Below, one piece after another: positions 55,253 to 63,862 of a stretch of 63,862 nucleotides of DNA. Each line of letters starts with the position of its first letter. The stretch's first letter is position 1. The stretch comes from Eubacterium ramulus ATCC 29099 (lineage in GTDB: Bacteria > Bacillota > Clostridia > Lachnospirales > Lachnospiraceae). Both the position numbers and the translations under genes were made by a program. The notes below the pieces were generated by a model. It made no database searches and was not told the DNA's origin. It saw only the letters and a list, made by a program, of their open reading frames with translations. The stretch covers positions 5,058 through 68,919 of the forward strand of contig NZ_KI271185.1 of assembly GCF_000469345.1 (NCBI RefSeq). Direction: 5' to 3'.

Positions 55253-55526
55253 AATGAATTTCCAGTAATTTCATTGTCTACACCTTCAACTTTCTCAGAT
55301 TATAAATTTATTGTTTATGTTCCTTTTGGACTGTACCTCCTGTTCTTAAATTATGAATTTTCCATTCTCATTTCATTGGTCTGTACCTCTGTTTCTTAGT
55401 TCTTTTGTTGAGATTATAGTAACGCATCTCCACTTATTTGTCAATACTTTTCTGTCATTTTTTTATTTTATCAAGTATTGTCAGTTTATTTGCATTTGTA
55501 TTGAGCTTTATCTGTTTCGAAAAGAT
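55253..55526. other. Non-coding stretch with short direct repeats
   Basis: GGACTGTACCTCCTGTTCTTA near 55328 recurs in altered form (GGTCTGTACCTCTGTTTCTTA) 51 bases on. TCAATACTT/AAGTATTG form an inverted repeat at about 55440-55482. No gene. Confidence 0.4.
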
Positions 55527-55569
55527 AAAAAGGGTGCATGAAAAACTTTCCGTTTTTCACACGCCCTTT
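55527..55569 (-). terminator. Terminator after J-like gene
   Basis: On the minus strand AAAGGGCGTGTGAAAAAC pairs with GTTTTTCATGCACCCTTT, followed by a T-rich stretch. Symmetric, so it may act both ways. Confidence 0.78.
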
Positions 55570-55586
55570 CATTGAAACATTTTTAA

Positions 55587-56696
55587 CTATTTTTTCAAAA
55601 ACAGCAGTTTTTTTACAACCGCAGCAATCCCAACAACAATTATCCAGACACCACCCAGCAAAAACAAAATCACAGCCAGACCGGTTCCCGCATCCGTCCC
55701 CATCAACGGTGCATAGAAATCTCCCATCAACACAATAAACTGTGAAACTGTCAGAAGCAGCGCAGTGATTGCCTGTGCAAACAGACCGGAATGATTCTTA
55801 TACAGCTGGCGATACAGCAGAAACATCAATGCGATCACAATTACCAGCACAGCCAGAAAGCCAAACAGCTTTCCTGCGCCGGAATCAGATGATACAGAAC
55901 GTGTTCCTGCACGAACTCCTGCCACCGCTCCGACCAATATAACGGTCTGCAATGTTCCTGTTTTCTTTTTCTTCATACCACGTTTTTCATCCAGTACACG
56001 ATAAAGCTTTGCTGCTCCTTCATACATATCTTCCGGATTCAGACCGCGAAACCGGTAATAATCAATGATATGATCGTAAATTACCGGCTTAAGCCGGCTA
56101 TTTTCCAAAAGTTCTGCAAACATTCCCATATATACCGGCTGTTTCAGGATCTCCTGGTACTCTGCTTTTCGAAAATATTCCTGAAACAGTTTCACCTTAT
56201 TGCAATATTGTGGTTTCAGCAGCATTTCCATTTCTATCAATGCTTTCTGGATAAAATAAATCTGTTTCTGCTCTTCCTCACGCTGTTCTTCTTCTATCAC
56301 TTCATCAAAATCATACTGTGGAACAGCTTCCGATTGCTCTGGATTTTCTGTTTGTTCTTCCAGTTCCTGTTCTGCAGGCACGCCGGAACTTGTTTCCGGA
56401 TCAGCTTCCTCTGTCACGTTGACCTCAACCGATTGTAACTCTGTTTCCTCTAATGCATTAATATCCGCTGATTGTGAATCTGCTTCTTTTGTTCCTGTAA
56501 CAGTAACCGGGTGTATTGTATGCTGCCGTTGTTCCTGTCTGCGCAGCATTCTATATGCATCATGAATCTGTTGAAATTCTTCCGGATATTCCTCTGGATG
56601 ATATTGTCTGGACAGCGCTGCATACGCTTTTTTGATTTCTTCCTCGGTACATCCCGGTTCTATGCGTAAAACGGCATAGGCCTGAGCTTTATCCAT
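55587..56696 (-). CDS. Membrane J-domain-like protein with HPE motif
   Basis: 369 aa. N-terminal 60 residues fit a J-domain (QAYAVLRIEPGCTEEEIKKA, YAALSRQYHPEEYPEEFQQI, HDAYRMLRR), but the invariant HPD is HPE at 33-35. A very acidic, Gln/Glu-rich linker (70-150) follows, then a helical region, then about four membrane helices (for example FLAVLVIVIALMFLLY; ITALLLTVSQFIVLM; VILFLLGGVWIIVVG). It could tether or recruit the adjacent Hsp70 at the membrane. With Asp replaced, ATPase stimulation may be weak. GGAGG before the ATG. Confidence 0.82.
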   Translation of the reverse strand: MDKAQAYAVLRIEPGCTEEEIKKAYAALSRQYHPEEYPEEFQQIHDAYRMLRRQEQRQHTIHPVTVTGTKEADSQSADINALEETELQSVEVNVTEEADPETSSGVPAEQELEEQTENPEQSEAVPQYDFDEVIEEEQREEEQKQIYFIQKALIEMEMLLKPQYCNKVKLFQEYFRKAEYQEILKQPVYMGMFAELLENSRLKPVIYDHIIDYYRFRGLNPEDMYEGAAKLYRVLDEKRGMKKKKTGTLQTVILVGAVAGVRAGTRSVSSDSGAGKLFGFLAVLVIVIALMFLLYRQLYKNHSGLFAQAITALLLTVSQFIVLMGDFYAPLMGTDAGTGLAVILFLLGGVWIIVVGIAAVVKKLLFLKK

Positions 56697-56788
56697 TTCT
56701 TATTCCTCCATACATCTCTGCTTTCTTTTATTTTCACTTCTGTCTATAAATCGAGTTCCCTATCTATTCCGATCCGCATCTATTCCGA

Positions 56789-58519
56789 TCAGCCTTCTCC
56801 TTCATCTTCTTCCTTCCACTCAGGGAATTCCATCATTCCTTCGAAAGGGTCATATGTTTCCAGGGAAACAATGACCTGTTCCAGTAATTCCCGATAACGT
56901 CGGATCCTACGTGGATCCTGACTGGCAAGAATCTGATCAAAATACTCAATATAAGAGAGAATCCTCTCCCTTGTCTCCGGAAGTGATTCTTCAAAAAGAA
57001 CCTGTAACCGTTCCTTCATCAACCTGTTTTCTGTCATATCCTTTGGATGAATTTTCAGTTTCTGTAACTGCTGCATCCGCTTTTCAATTTCTTTTTCATC
57101 CATATTCTGTGACAGGATTTTTGAAACCTTCTTTCCGTTGGAAACAACCGTTACCTCCACTTCCAGAATGCCATTAATGTCGTAAGTAAAACGGATATCA
57201 ATGCATTCTTCCCCTTTTTTCTTTTTCGGAATCGGTACCTTGAGCACTCCCAGCTGCAGATTATCCTCCGCATAAGGTTCCTCCCCCTGCCGGATATCAA
57301 CCTTTACCTCGGACTGATAATCCGACACCGTATAATACCGCTGCACCCGCGAGCAGGGCAGCACAGTATTCCGCTCAATGATTGCACTCATATAGGGATG
57401 CTGATGATCCGCATCATTATTTACACTGGTTCCCAGCGTAAACGGACAGATATCTGTCAGTACATAATCCCTGACCTCATCTTTTCGTTCCATCACACCG
57501 CAGACAAGACCAAGCCCACGGGCGATCAGCTGATCACTGAACCCGGTTACCAGTGGCGTCTGTTCAAACAGCTGTTCCATATAAGATTGCACCAACGGCA
57601 TTTTCCCCGATCCGCCCGCTAAAATTACCGCATTGATCTCCTCAAGACTCACTCTGCCATCCTGCAGGGCATGTCGAAGCACGCGCTGCATGCGTTTCCA
57701 GATACCAGAACTTTCTCTCATCACACGCTCATTTGTATACACACTCTGATAAGTCTGACCACCGATTACAGCCGTCATTTTAGTTTCCGGCAATGTAGAC
57801 AGAGCAATTTTACACTTTTCTGCCTGACGCAATAAAATGGCATACTCCGTTTCACTCAGATATTTCTGCTGCAATTGATGCTCTTTCAGGAAGCCACCGG
57901 CAATGGCTTCATTAAAATCATCTCCACCGAGATGATTATCTCCGGAAACTGCAAGAATCTCCACCATTGTGTCAAAGCAATCCACGATAGAAACATCCAG
58001 TGTACCTCCGCCAAAGTCAAAAACAAGAAACAACTGTTCCTGTCTGGTATCAAAATAGGATGCAAGTGCTGCAGCACTTGGTTCATTGATAATTCGTTTT
58101 ACCATTACACCGGCCAGAGCCCCTGCCCGTTTCGTTGCCACCCGCTGTTTGTCATGGAAATATGCCGGTACCGAGATAACAACCTCTTCCACATCCTCCT
58201 GCAGATAATTTCTGGCATCTTCCACGATAGCGCTGATCACAAATCCAGCCAGCTCTTCCGGCAGAAAATTCCGCCCGCCCAGCACATAGTTCTGTGTCGT
58301 TCCCATCTTCTTTTTAAAAGAAGCAGCGGTATCTTTCGGATGTGTGATCAGACGTTCCTTTGCAATCTGACCAACTGCCACGCTGCCATCCTCCATGACA
58401 CTTACCACACTTGGCGTCAAAAAAGAACCGAAACGGTTCGGTATCAGTTCCACTTTCCCGTTTCGATATACAGCCCCCAACGAGTTTGTTGTTCCAAGAT
58501 CAATTCCTAATATTGCCAT
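56789..58519 (-). CDS. HscC-like Hsp70 chaperone
   Basis: 576 aa from the ATG at 58519. Nucleotide-binding domain motifs GIDLGTTNSLGAVY, VISVPAYFHDKQR, NEPSAAALAS, VFDFGGGTLDVS and ILAGGSGKMPLVQ; substrate domain (TDICPFTLGTSV, IRFTYDINGILEVE) with a short lid. It lacks the long acidic DnaK tail and matches the HscC-type size. Pairs with the J-like gene 92 nt downstream. No CIRCE is present upstream, unlike the usual dnaK operon. Confidence 0.9.
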   Translation of the reverse strand: MAILGIDLGTTNSLGAVYRNGKVELIPNRFGSFLTPSVVSVMEDGSVAVGQIAKERLITHPKDTAASFKKKMGTTQNYVLGGRNFLPEELAGFVISAIVEDARNYLQEDVEEVVISVPAYFHDKQRVATKRAGALAGVMVKRIINEPSAAALASYFDTRQEQLFLVFDFGGGTLDVSIVDCFDTMVEILAVSGDNHLGGDDFNEAIAGGFLKEHQLQQKYLSETEYAILLRQAEKCKIALSTLPETKMTAVIGGQTYQSVYTNERVMRESSGIWKRMQRVLRHALQDGRVSLEEINAVILAGGSGKMPLVQSYMEQLFEQTPLVTGFSDQLIARGLGLVCGVMERKDEVRDYVLTDICPFTLGTSVNNDADHQHPYMSAIIERNTVLPCSRVQRYYTVSDYQSEVKVDIRQGEEPYAEDNLQLGVLKVPIPKKKKGEECIDIRFTYDINGILEVEVTVVSNGKKVSKILSQNMDEKEIEKRMQQLQKLKIHPKDMTENRLMKERLQVLFEESLPETRERILSYIEYFDQILASQDPRRIRRYRELLEQVIVSLETYDPFEGMMEFPEWKEEDEGEG

Positions 58520-58562
58520 ATGCCCCACCTTTTACATTACCAGCATAACCATACGGTTCTGC

Positions 58563-59186
58563 TTAACGGATAAAATTCGTCTTATAATCCCGCTCCGTCT
58601 GTGGCAGTTCCACTCCGGCTGCTTTTCCTGCTGCAAAACATTTCATCATCCACGCCAGATTACGCGCAAGATTCCGCATGGTCTGCATACCTTCTTCATC
58701 CTGACAGGCTTCTCCCGGAACAGCTCCGTGCACCTGATTCCAGTAAGTAGAACCTGCTACCGGCATCTGACAGATTCCAAAATATTTATTCATGGCATCA
58801 AAAGATGCTGTGGTTCCGCCACGGCGTGCTACTGCCACAGATGCACCCGGTTTAAATGCGAATGCAGCACTTCCGCTGCTGTAAAATGCCCGGTCCAGGA
58901 AGGACATCACTCTTCCACTTGGATGTGCATAATACACCGGTGTACCAAATACAAACCCATCTGCTTCTTTTGCTTTTGCAACAAACTCATTTACTTTGTC
59001 ATCTGCAAACACACAGCCGTTCTCTGTACACTGACCGCAGCCCAGACAGTCTCTGACCGGTTCCCCGCCCATCTGGAAAATCTCATACTCAATCCCTTCT
59101 TTTTCCAGCTGTCTGCCTACTTCCAGCAAAGATGCATAGGTATTTCCATTTGCTTTCGCACTTCCATTTAACATTAAAACTTTCAC
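58563..59186 (-). CDS. Flavodoxin-like NAD(P)H-dependent FMN reductase
   Basis: 207 aa from a GTG at 59186 with GAGGAGGA upstream. VLMLNGSAKANGNTYASLLE is the FMN phosphate loop; DCLGCGQCTENGCVFADDKV is a Cys cluster; DGFVFGTPVYYAHPSGRVMS is the flavin contact. Iron-sulfur flavoprotein-type reductase; substrate unknown. Confidence 0.88.
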   Translation of the reverse strand: MKVLMLNGSAKANGNTYASLLEVGRQLEKEGIEYEIFQMGGEPVRDCLGCGQCTENGCVFADDKVNEFVAKAKEADGFVFGTPVYYAHPSGRVMSFLDRAFYSSGSAAFAFKPGASVAVARRGGTTASFDAMNKYFGICQMPVAGSTYWNQVHGAVPGEACQDEEGMQTMRNLARNLAWMMKCFAAGKAAGVELPQTERDYKTNFIR

Positions 59187-59368
59187 GTTGTATTCCTCCT
59201 CAAAAATCATAGTATCATTATTAATTATAATCTCATTTCTTACATCATACCGATAATCGGGCTGTTTTTCAACCTGTTCCTGGAAGCTGCGGTGTTTTCC
59301 ATCCATGCTCATACAAAGTCAAAACCGCAACGGACCGTTCTGTCATCTCATATCATATGCCACATTGA

Positions 59369-62300
59369 TCAGCTGATCTGCCAGCGCACATGGCTTCCGC
59401 TTTCATCCTTGATGACCAGAAGCTGGTCATCAATCTCCTGCTTCAGCTCTGTCACATGGGAAATAATACCGATCATTTTGCTGCCGCCCGCCATTTCCTG
59501 CAATACGCGGACCGCCTGATTGCGGGAATGTTCATCCAGTGACCCGAATCCCTCATCGATAAACATCACATCCAGATGGATCGCAGCAGAACTCTCCTGG
59601 ATCTGATCTGCCATTCCAAGTGCCAGAGACAGTGCCGCCATAAAGGATTCTCCACCGGATAAAGTACGCACTTCCCGTACTTTTCCCGTCACAGCGGAAT
59701 ATACCATCAGATCCAGTCCGTGATTTTTTCCCTCACCGGCCTTATCCAGATCATACATCCGCAGTTCGAACTGTCCTGCTGACATTTCCAGAAACCGGCG
59801 ATTGGCTGCATACAGGATCCGTTCCAGGTACTGCCGCTGTACAAAAGTCTCCAGATCCATACGGAATCCACTGATATTACCGGACAGCCGCTGATACAGG
59901 TCACTGATCTGCTGATGCTCCTTCAGAATCTGTGCGCGTTCTTCCATTTTCGGCATCAGACGGGCATAGCTTTCACTGTTGACACGGGCATAGGTGCCCC
60001 ACTGCTCCCGCTCTTCCTGCCGGCTTTTCCACACCTGTTCTGCCTCTTGCAGGTTTTGCTGCAATACTTCCAGATCCGGTTTTCCCTGGGCTCCGATCTG
60101 TTCCTTCGCAGAAGTATAACGTCCCTGTGCCTGCGCCTGTTGCGCTTTATGAGCATCCAGTTTTTCCTGAAACAGATCCGCCTCTTCGCGTGTATACTGT
60201 TGTGTAACAGCCTGCCACTGTTCCGTGGTCAGACCAAAGGCAGCCATCCGTGCCTCATATTTTTGCCGGCACTGTAACGCCTGTTCCTTTTGCTTCGGAA
60301 GGTCTTGCCGGTAACGCTTCTGCAGTGCCTGTGCTTCATCCCGTGCTTTTCCCGCCCGCTTCGCCTCCTTGGAAGCTTCTTCATATGCACGTTCTGCCTG
60401 TTCCTTTTCTTTTTTTGCAAGGTCTAGCTCTGCCTGTGCAGCTTCTCTGGACGTATAACTCTGTTCCCTCTGCAGCTGCTTTAATACCGCACGATTGCCT
60501 TCCAGAGCAACATGGATTTCCTGTTCTTTCTGCTGTGCTGCTTTATACTGTGTTTCCAGCTTCTCTGTCTCTTCCTCTGCCTCCTGAAGATGACGCTGTG
60601 CCTGTTTCAGTTTTGCAACCTCTGCATTTAACTGTTGTTCCTGTTCTTTCAACTGCTGCATTTCATCCTGTACCACGGCTTCTGCCAGTGCCAGTTCCAC
60701 TGCTTCCAGAATCTCACATCCATGCTCCTGCAAATGTCCGAACAGCCGCTCCAACGCTTCCTTCAGCTGCTTTTCTTTCTCATTTGCCAGTTCCAGTGCC
60801 GCCTCCGCGCTTGAAGCACAGCTCTCCTGCTCCTTTCTCCGTTCTTCTACGGAAACACTCATCTCATCCAGTTTTTCCCGGGTGAGTGTGCTGTGTTCTT
60901 CCGCAAGTTCACAGGGGGCCGGGTGTTCCAGGGATCCGCACACCGGACAGGGCTGTCCCGGTTTCAGCTGTTCCCTTGCGATAAGTCCTGCCTGCATATT
61001 GAAAAATATCTGGCGCATAGCTTCGTATCGTTCCTGCTCCTGCCGATATTCCAGACTCGCCTCACGGAATTTTTGTTGTGTCGTCACCACCGTTTTCTTC
61101 TGACGGTTCCATGCTTCTTCCAGATCTTTTGTATCTGCCACTTCCTGCTTCAGACGCTCCACACTTTTCTGCTGACTTTCCCAGCGTGCAAGCTGTATCG
61201 GTGCAGCCTGTTTCTCCATCTCCTGCTTTTTCCAGTCTGCGATCTGTGCCGTCAGCTGTTCCTTTTGTTCCTGCACCGCCTTGGTATTCTGCTTTGCCTG
61301 ATCCAGATCGTTCTGCTGCCCTTCCAGATCTTTCTGTGTATCTTCCATCTTCTGAAACTGCTTCAGAGCCTGACCAACCCGCTCAGATACCCGACTGTAC
61401 ACACTGTTTTTCTTTCGATTCGCTTCTCCTGCTTTTTCTTCCAGCTTTGTGCCTTCTTCAGCCTGCTGTACCAGCTCCGGCAGCCGCTCTTCCAGATTTT
61501 TCAGTTCTGTCTCTGTCTGTTCTACGGTTTTCTCATTAGTCTGAACCAGTTCAAAACAGTCAAAAATCTCCCATGCATTACGGATTATCCGTATCTGCTG
61601 TTCCAGTCTCTGCATCTCTCCGGCGTTCTCTTTGCATTGCTGCAACACAGTTTCCGCCTCCTCAAGCTGTTGATATGCCTGCTGCAGCTGCTCTGCCCTG
61701 TTTAAACGCTCCTGCGCCTGACTGCGTGCCTGTTCTGCCGCTTCTGCGGCCTCCTGTATTCCCAGTAGTCTTGCCTGTATATACCCGCACATCTGCTGTA
61801 ATTCTCCTAACAGCAGTTCCATATCCTCTGCATGAAACCGCCTGGAATCCACAACCCTGATGCGCAGTTCCTGTATTTCCTCCCTGCGCTCATATTCTTC
61901 CGGCACAGAGATATGTCCTACCTCGGTCTGACATACCGTTCGGATTTCTCCGATATCCTTCTCCTTTTCTTTGCATCTTATCCTCAGTTCTTCCACTATT
62001 TTCTGATAGGGTTCCGTATGAAACAGTTTCCGAAAAATCACTTTTTTATCATCTGATTTTGCCCGCAGCAGTTCCATAAACTCACCCTGTGCGATCATAG
62101 CCACCTGCATAAACTGCCCTTTCGTCAGTCCCAGGATTTCTACAATTTTTTCGTCCGTCTCTTTTTTGTTTCGGGAAAATTCTGTCTGATCCGGCAGGAT
62201 GAGGGATACCGTCTCTTTCTCTTCTGTTGTTCCATGGCCACGCTTTACCGGCCGGATATGCCGTGGGGTACGCCGCACGGTATAAATCTGCCGGCTGATG

Positions 62301-62566
62301 CCATCCCCTTCAGAAAAAGTCAGTTCCACAAAAGGTGAAATCTGCGGATCTGCATACTGGCTCTGCAGCTCATTTCCATTCTTCTTATTCATTCCGGAAC
62401 TCGCTTCCCCATACAATGCAAATACAATGGCATCAAAGATCGTTGTCTTACCAGCACCGGTATCACCGGTGATCAAAAACAGATTTTGCTCCGTTCGTTC
62501 AAAATCAATTGTTCCCGGAGTGACATAAGAACCAAATGCCTGCATCGTTAATTTTAATGGTTTCAT
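59369..62566 (-). CDS. sbcC: Exonuclease subunit SbcC
   Basis: 1065 aa SMC-like ATPase. Walker A GDTGAGKTTIFDAIVFAL, long coiled coils broken by the zinc hook GQPCPVCGSLEHP, LSGGESFMAALSLALGMADQ signature, and Walker B VMFIDEGFGSLDE. With SbcD it opens hairpin and protein-blocked DNA ends. Overlaps sbcD by 4 nt, so the two are coupled. Confidence 0.97.
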   Translation of the reverse strand: MKPLKLTMQAFGSYVTPGTIDFERTEQNLFLITGDTGAGKTTIFDAIVFALYGEASSGMNKKNGNELQSQYADPQISPFVELTFSEGDGISRQIYTVRRTPRHIRPVKRGHGTTEEKETVSLILPDQTEFSRNKKETDEKIVEILGLTKGQFMQVAMIAQGEFMELLRAKSDDKKVIFRKLFHTEPYQKIVEELRIRCKEKEKDIGEIRTVCQTEVGHISVPEEYERREEIQELRIRVVDSRRFHAEDMELLLGELQQMCGYIQARLLGIQEAAEAAEQARSQAQERLNRAEQLQQAYQQLEEAETVLQQCKENAGEMQRLEQQIRIIRNAWEIFDCFELVQTNEKTVEQTETELKNLEERLPELVQQAEEGTKLEEKAGEANRKKNSVYSRVSERVGQALKQFQKMEDTQKDLEGQQNDLDQAKQNTKAVQEQKEQLTAQIADWKKQEMEKQAAPIQLARWESQQKSVERLKQEVADTKDLEEAWNRQKKTVVTTQQKFREASLEYRQEQERYEAMRQIFFNMQAGLIAREQLKPGQPCPVCGSLEHPAPCELAEEHSTLTREKLDEMSVSVEERRKEQESCASSAEAALELANEKEKQLKEALERLFGHLQEHGCEILEAVELALAEAVVQDEMQQLKEQEQQLNAEVAKLKQAQRHLQEAEEETEKLETQYKAAQQKEQEIHVALEGNRAVLKQLQREQSYTSREAAQAELDLAKKEKEQAERAYEEASKEAKRAGKARDEAQALQKRYRQDLPKQKEQALQCRQKYEARMAAFGLTTEQWQAVTQQYTREEADLFQEKLDAHKAQQAQAQGRYTSAKEQIGAQGKPDLEVLQQNLQEAEQVWKSRQEEREQWGTYARVNSESYARLMPKMEERAQILKEHQQISDLYQRLSGNISGFRMDLETFVQRQYLERILYAANRRFLEMSAGQFELRMYDLDKAGEGKNHGLDLMVYSAVTGKVREVRTLSGGESFMAALSLALGMADQIQESSAAIHLDVMFIDEGFGSLDEHSRNQAVRVLQEMAGGSKMIGIISHVTELKQEIDDQLLVIKDESGSHVRWQIS

Positions 62567-63711
62567 TTTGTCTCTCCTTCCGTGAATACAGTATTGACAA
62601 TTTCCTGCAATATGGCCTTTTCTTCATCCGGAGCATCCCCCAGAAACGAACAGCATACTTCATACGGATCCAGTTTTTCCTGAGCCCGCAATGCTCCTGC
62701 ATAGTCCCGCTGTAATAACGTATCTCTGCGGATTTCCAGCAGATATGGGAATGCAGCCCGCAACCGGTCCTGGGTATCAAAATCCGGTGTGTCCGTCAGT
62801 GTTACAGATACATAATCCTCACATGCCTGTGCCAGTATTTCCTCTGCGGTTCCCCGTAGCACCTTGATCTGGCGCAACGGATGCAGGGGCAGTATCCGGG
62901 TCTGCACCTCTCCTTTTTCTCCGAGTTCCACTTCGATCACACCTTTTTGCTGTCCTGCCTCACTGACAGAACACGCCAACATTGTTCCGCAATAACGGAT
63001 GCATTCACTCCCCAGTTTCATCGGCTTGTGGATATGTCCAAGTGCCGCATAATCAAATAGGTGCAAAATTTCTGCCGATACTTCATCAATATTTCCCACT
63101 GTTCGAATTTCTGAATCCATACGTTCTACTTCCTCTGCATCTTTTCCTGCCGGAAGATAAAACTGATGACTGACCAGCACGTTCCGCTCCGCCACATTAA
63201 TCTCTTCCCTTGCAAGCATCCGTCGCAACGTCTCACCATAAGACAGATTATTTCCTTTTTCATCTGTGCCGGTAATCAATTTCACCATGGATGGTTTCAC
63301 AAAGGGAAGCAGGTAAAAATTCACGGAACCGTATGCATCCCGCAAAACTACTTTTTCAATATACTCCTCCGGCTGAACCGGTGGCAGACCGATCATATGA
63401 AGTCTCTGCCGCGCCAGCACACTTCGATAACAGTTGACCCGGACTGCACTGTCATGATTTCCGCTGATCATCATGATCACAAGTTCCGGCAGATTCTGTG
63501 TCAGCTCCTCAATAAATCCGTCCAGCACTTCCATAGCTTCCGCTGATGGAACCGCTTTATCATAGATATCTCCCGCGATCACCAGCGCATCCGGCCGTTC
63601 CCGTATTGCAAGTTCTGCAATCTGATGAAAAATATATTCCTGATCTTCGCGCAGATCCCGATTGATCAGTTTTAATCCAATGTGAAGATCCGATAAATGA
63701 AAAAACTTCAT
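62563..63711 (-). CDS. sbcD: Exonuclease subunit SbcD
   Basis: 382 aa Mre11-like nuclease. HLSDLHIGL, AGDIYDKAVPS, SGNHDSAVR, NVLVSHQF and LGHIHKPM bind two manganese ions. The C-terminal capping region contacts SbcC. Promoter at 63746. Confidence 0.97.
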   Translation of the reverse strand: MKFFHLSDLHIGLKLINRDLREDQEYIFHQIAELAIRERPDALVIAGDIYDKAVPSAEAMEVLDGFIEELTQNLPELVIMMISGNHDSAVRVNCYRSVLARQRLHMIGLPPVQPEEYIEKVVLRDAYGSVNFYLLPFVKPSMVKLITGTDEKGNNLSYGETLRRMLAREEINVAERNVLVSHQFYLPAGKDAEEVERMDSEIRTVGNIDEVSAEILHLFDYAALGHIHKPMKLGSECIRYCGTMLACSVSEAGQQKGVIEVELGEKGEVQTRILPLHPLRQIKVLRGTAEEILAQACEDYVSVTLTDTPDFDTQDRLRAAFPYLLEIRRDTLLQRDYAGALRAQEKLDPYEVCCSFLGDAPDEEKAILQEIVNTVFTEGETK

Positions 63712-63745
63712 ATGCTGTCTGTTCCTTTCCTGAAATTATAACCTC

Positions 63746-63774
63746 ATTATACCAAACATATGTTTTTCACACAA
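63746..63774 (-). promoter_or_regulatory. sbcDC promoter
   Basis: TTGTGT (63769-63774), 17-bp spacer, TATAAT (63746-63751) on the minus strand, about 35 bp before sbcD. Confidence 0.72.
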
Positions 63775-63775
63775 T

Positions 63776-63815
63776 AAAAAGGCGCAGGTCATATTGCTAT
63801 GACTTACGCCCTTTT
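63776..63815. terminator. Bidirectional terminator upstream of sbcD
   Basis: AAAAAGGCG pairs with CGCC-TTTTT around an inner TCAT/ATGA stem. Probably ends the gene lying beyond the window. Confidence 0.65.
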
Positions 63816-63824
63816 TCTGCTCAG

Positions 63825-63862
63825 TTCAAATCGAACGCACGTGAGACTTGGTGCGTGATTCT
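63825..63862. repeat. Dispersed structured repeat R1, cut by window
   Basis: 38 bases matching 53817-53854 with one difference; continues past the window end. Confidence 0.8.

Noticed and set aside
56789-58519. Regular dnaK of the heat-shock operon
   Set aside because: Short C-terminus, no grpE or dnaJ neighbours and no CIRCE; HscC-like fits better.

Overview
The window looks like a chromosomal segment of a low-to-mid GC Gram-positive member of the Clostridia, most likely Lachnospiraceae. Evidence: the str/rif gene order rpmG-secE-nusG-rplKA-rplJL-rpoBC-rpsLG-fusA-tuf, strong AGGAGG ribosome sites with many GTG/TTG starts, a sortase-C pilus locus, and a TnpV/DUF5348/VapE-type mobile element. 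Almost every gene is on the minus strand; the exceptions are vsr, the element repressor and a fliB-like gene. No rRNA or CRISPR array was seen.

Layout. 1-5383: a very large secreted repeat adhesin, cut by the window edge, and a lipoprotein. Both have the same 18-bp palindrome upstream. 5570-6725: a 3' remnant of a group II intron, an unusual structured 87-nt module, and a six-tRNA operon (transcribed Pro, Gly, Arg, His, Gln, Lys) with a consensus promoter. 6894-9718: housekeeping genes (phosphoesterase, RdgB, RlmL-like methylase, rhodanese). 9779-15789: small and hypothetical genes, PepV dipeptidase, a Nudix protein, a lipoprotein, a candidate small RNA and several dispersed intergenic repeats.

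16121-28829 is a 12.65-kb integrative mobilizable element inserted in the 3' end of tuf (EF-Tu). Perfect 55-bp direct repeats bound it, and the original tuf terminator now lies beyond the far end. Its backbone is repressor, excisionase, integrase, CHC2 primase, VapE helicase, DUF5348, Mob relaxase and TnpV. Its cargo, visibly more AT-rich, is a C5-cytosine methyltransferase, an NgoBV-like restriction enzyme, a Vsr endonuclease and an AAA_13/PrrC-like ATPase. The ATPase gene has a consensus promoter followed immediately by a CIRCE operator, the HrcA heat-shock operator. This is the most striking observation in the window. The ATPase reading frame is broken once (one-base frameshift at an A7 tract) and the integrase once (in-frame TGA), so the element may be decaying or may use recoding.

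28776-44763 is the str/rif cluster with an L10 leader, an attenuator and clear promoters. 44945-53210 is a pilus operon: major pilin, two class C sortases, a secreted wall-binding-repeat protein and a thioester-type tip adhesin. 54051-63711 holds a FliB-like protein, a membrane J-like protein with HPE in place of HPD next to an HscC-like Hsp70, a flavodoxin-like reductase, and SbcC/SbcD. Three copies of one structured intergenic repeat (about 11.96, 53.82 and 63.83 kb) link distant parts of the window.
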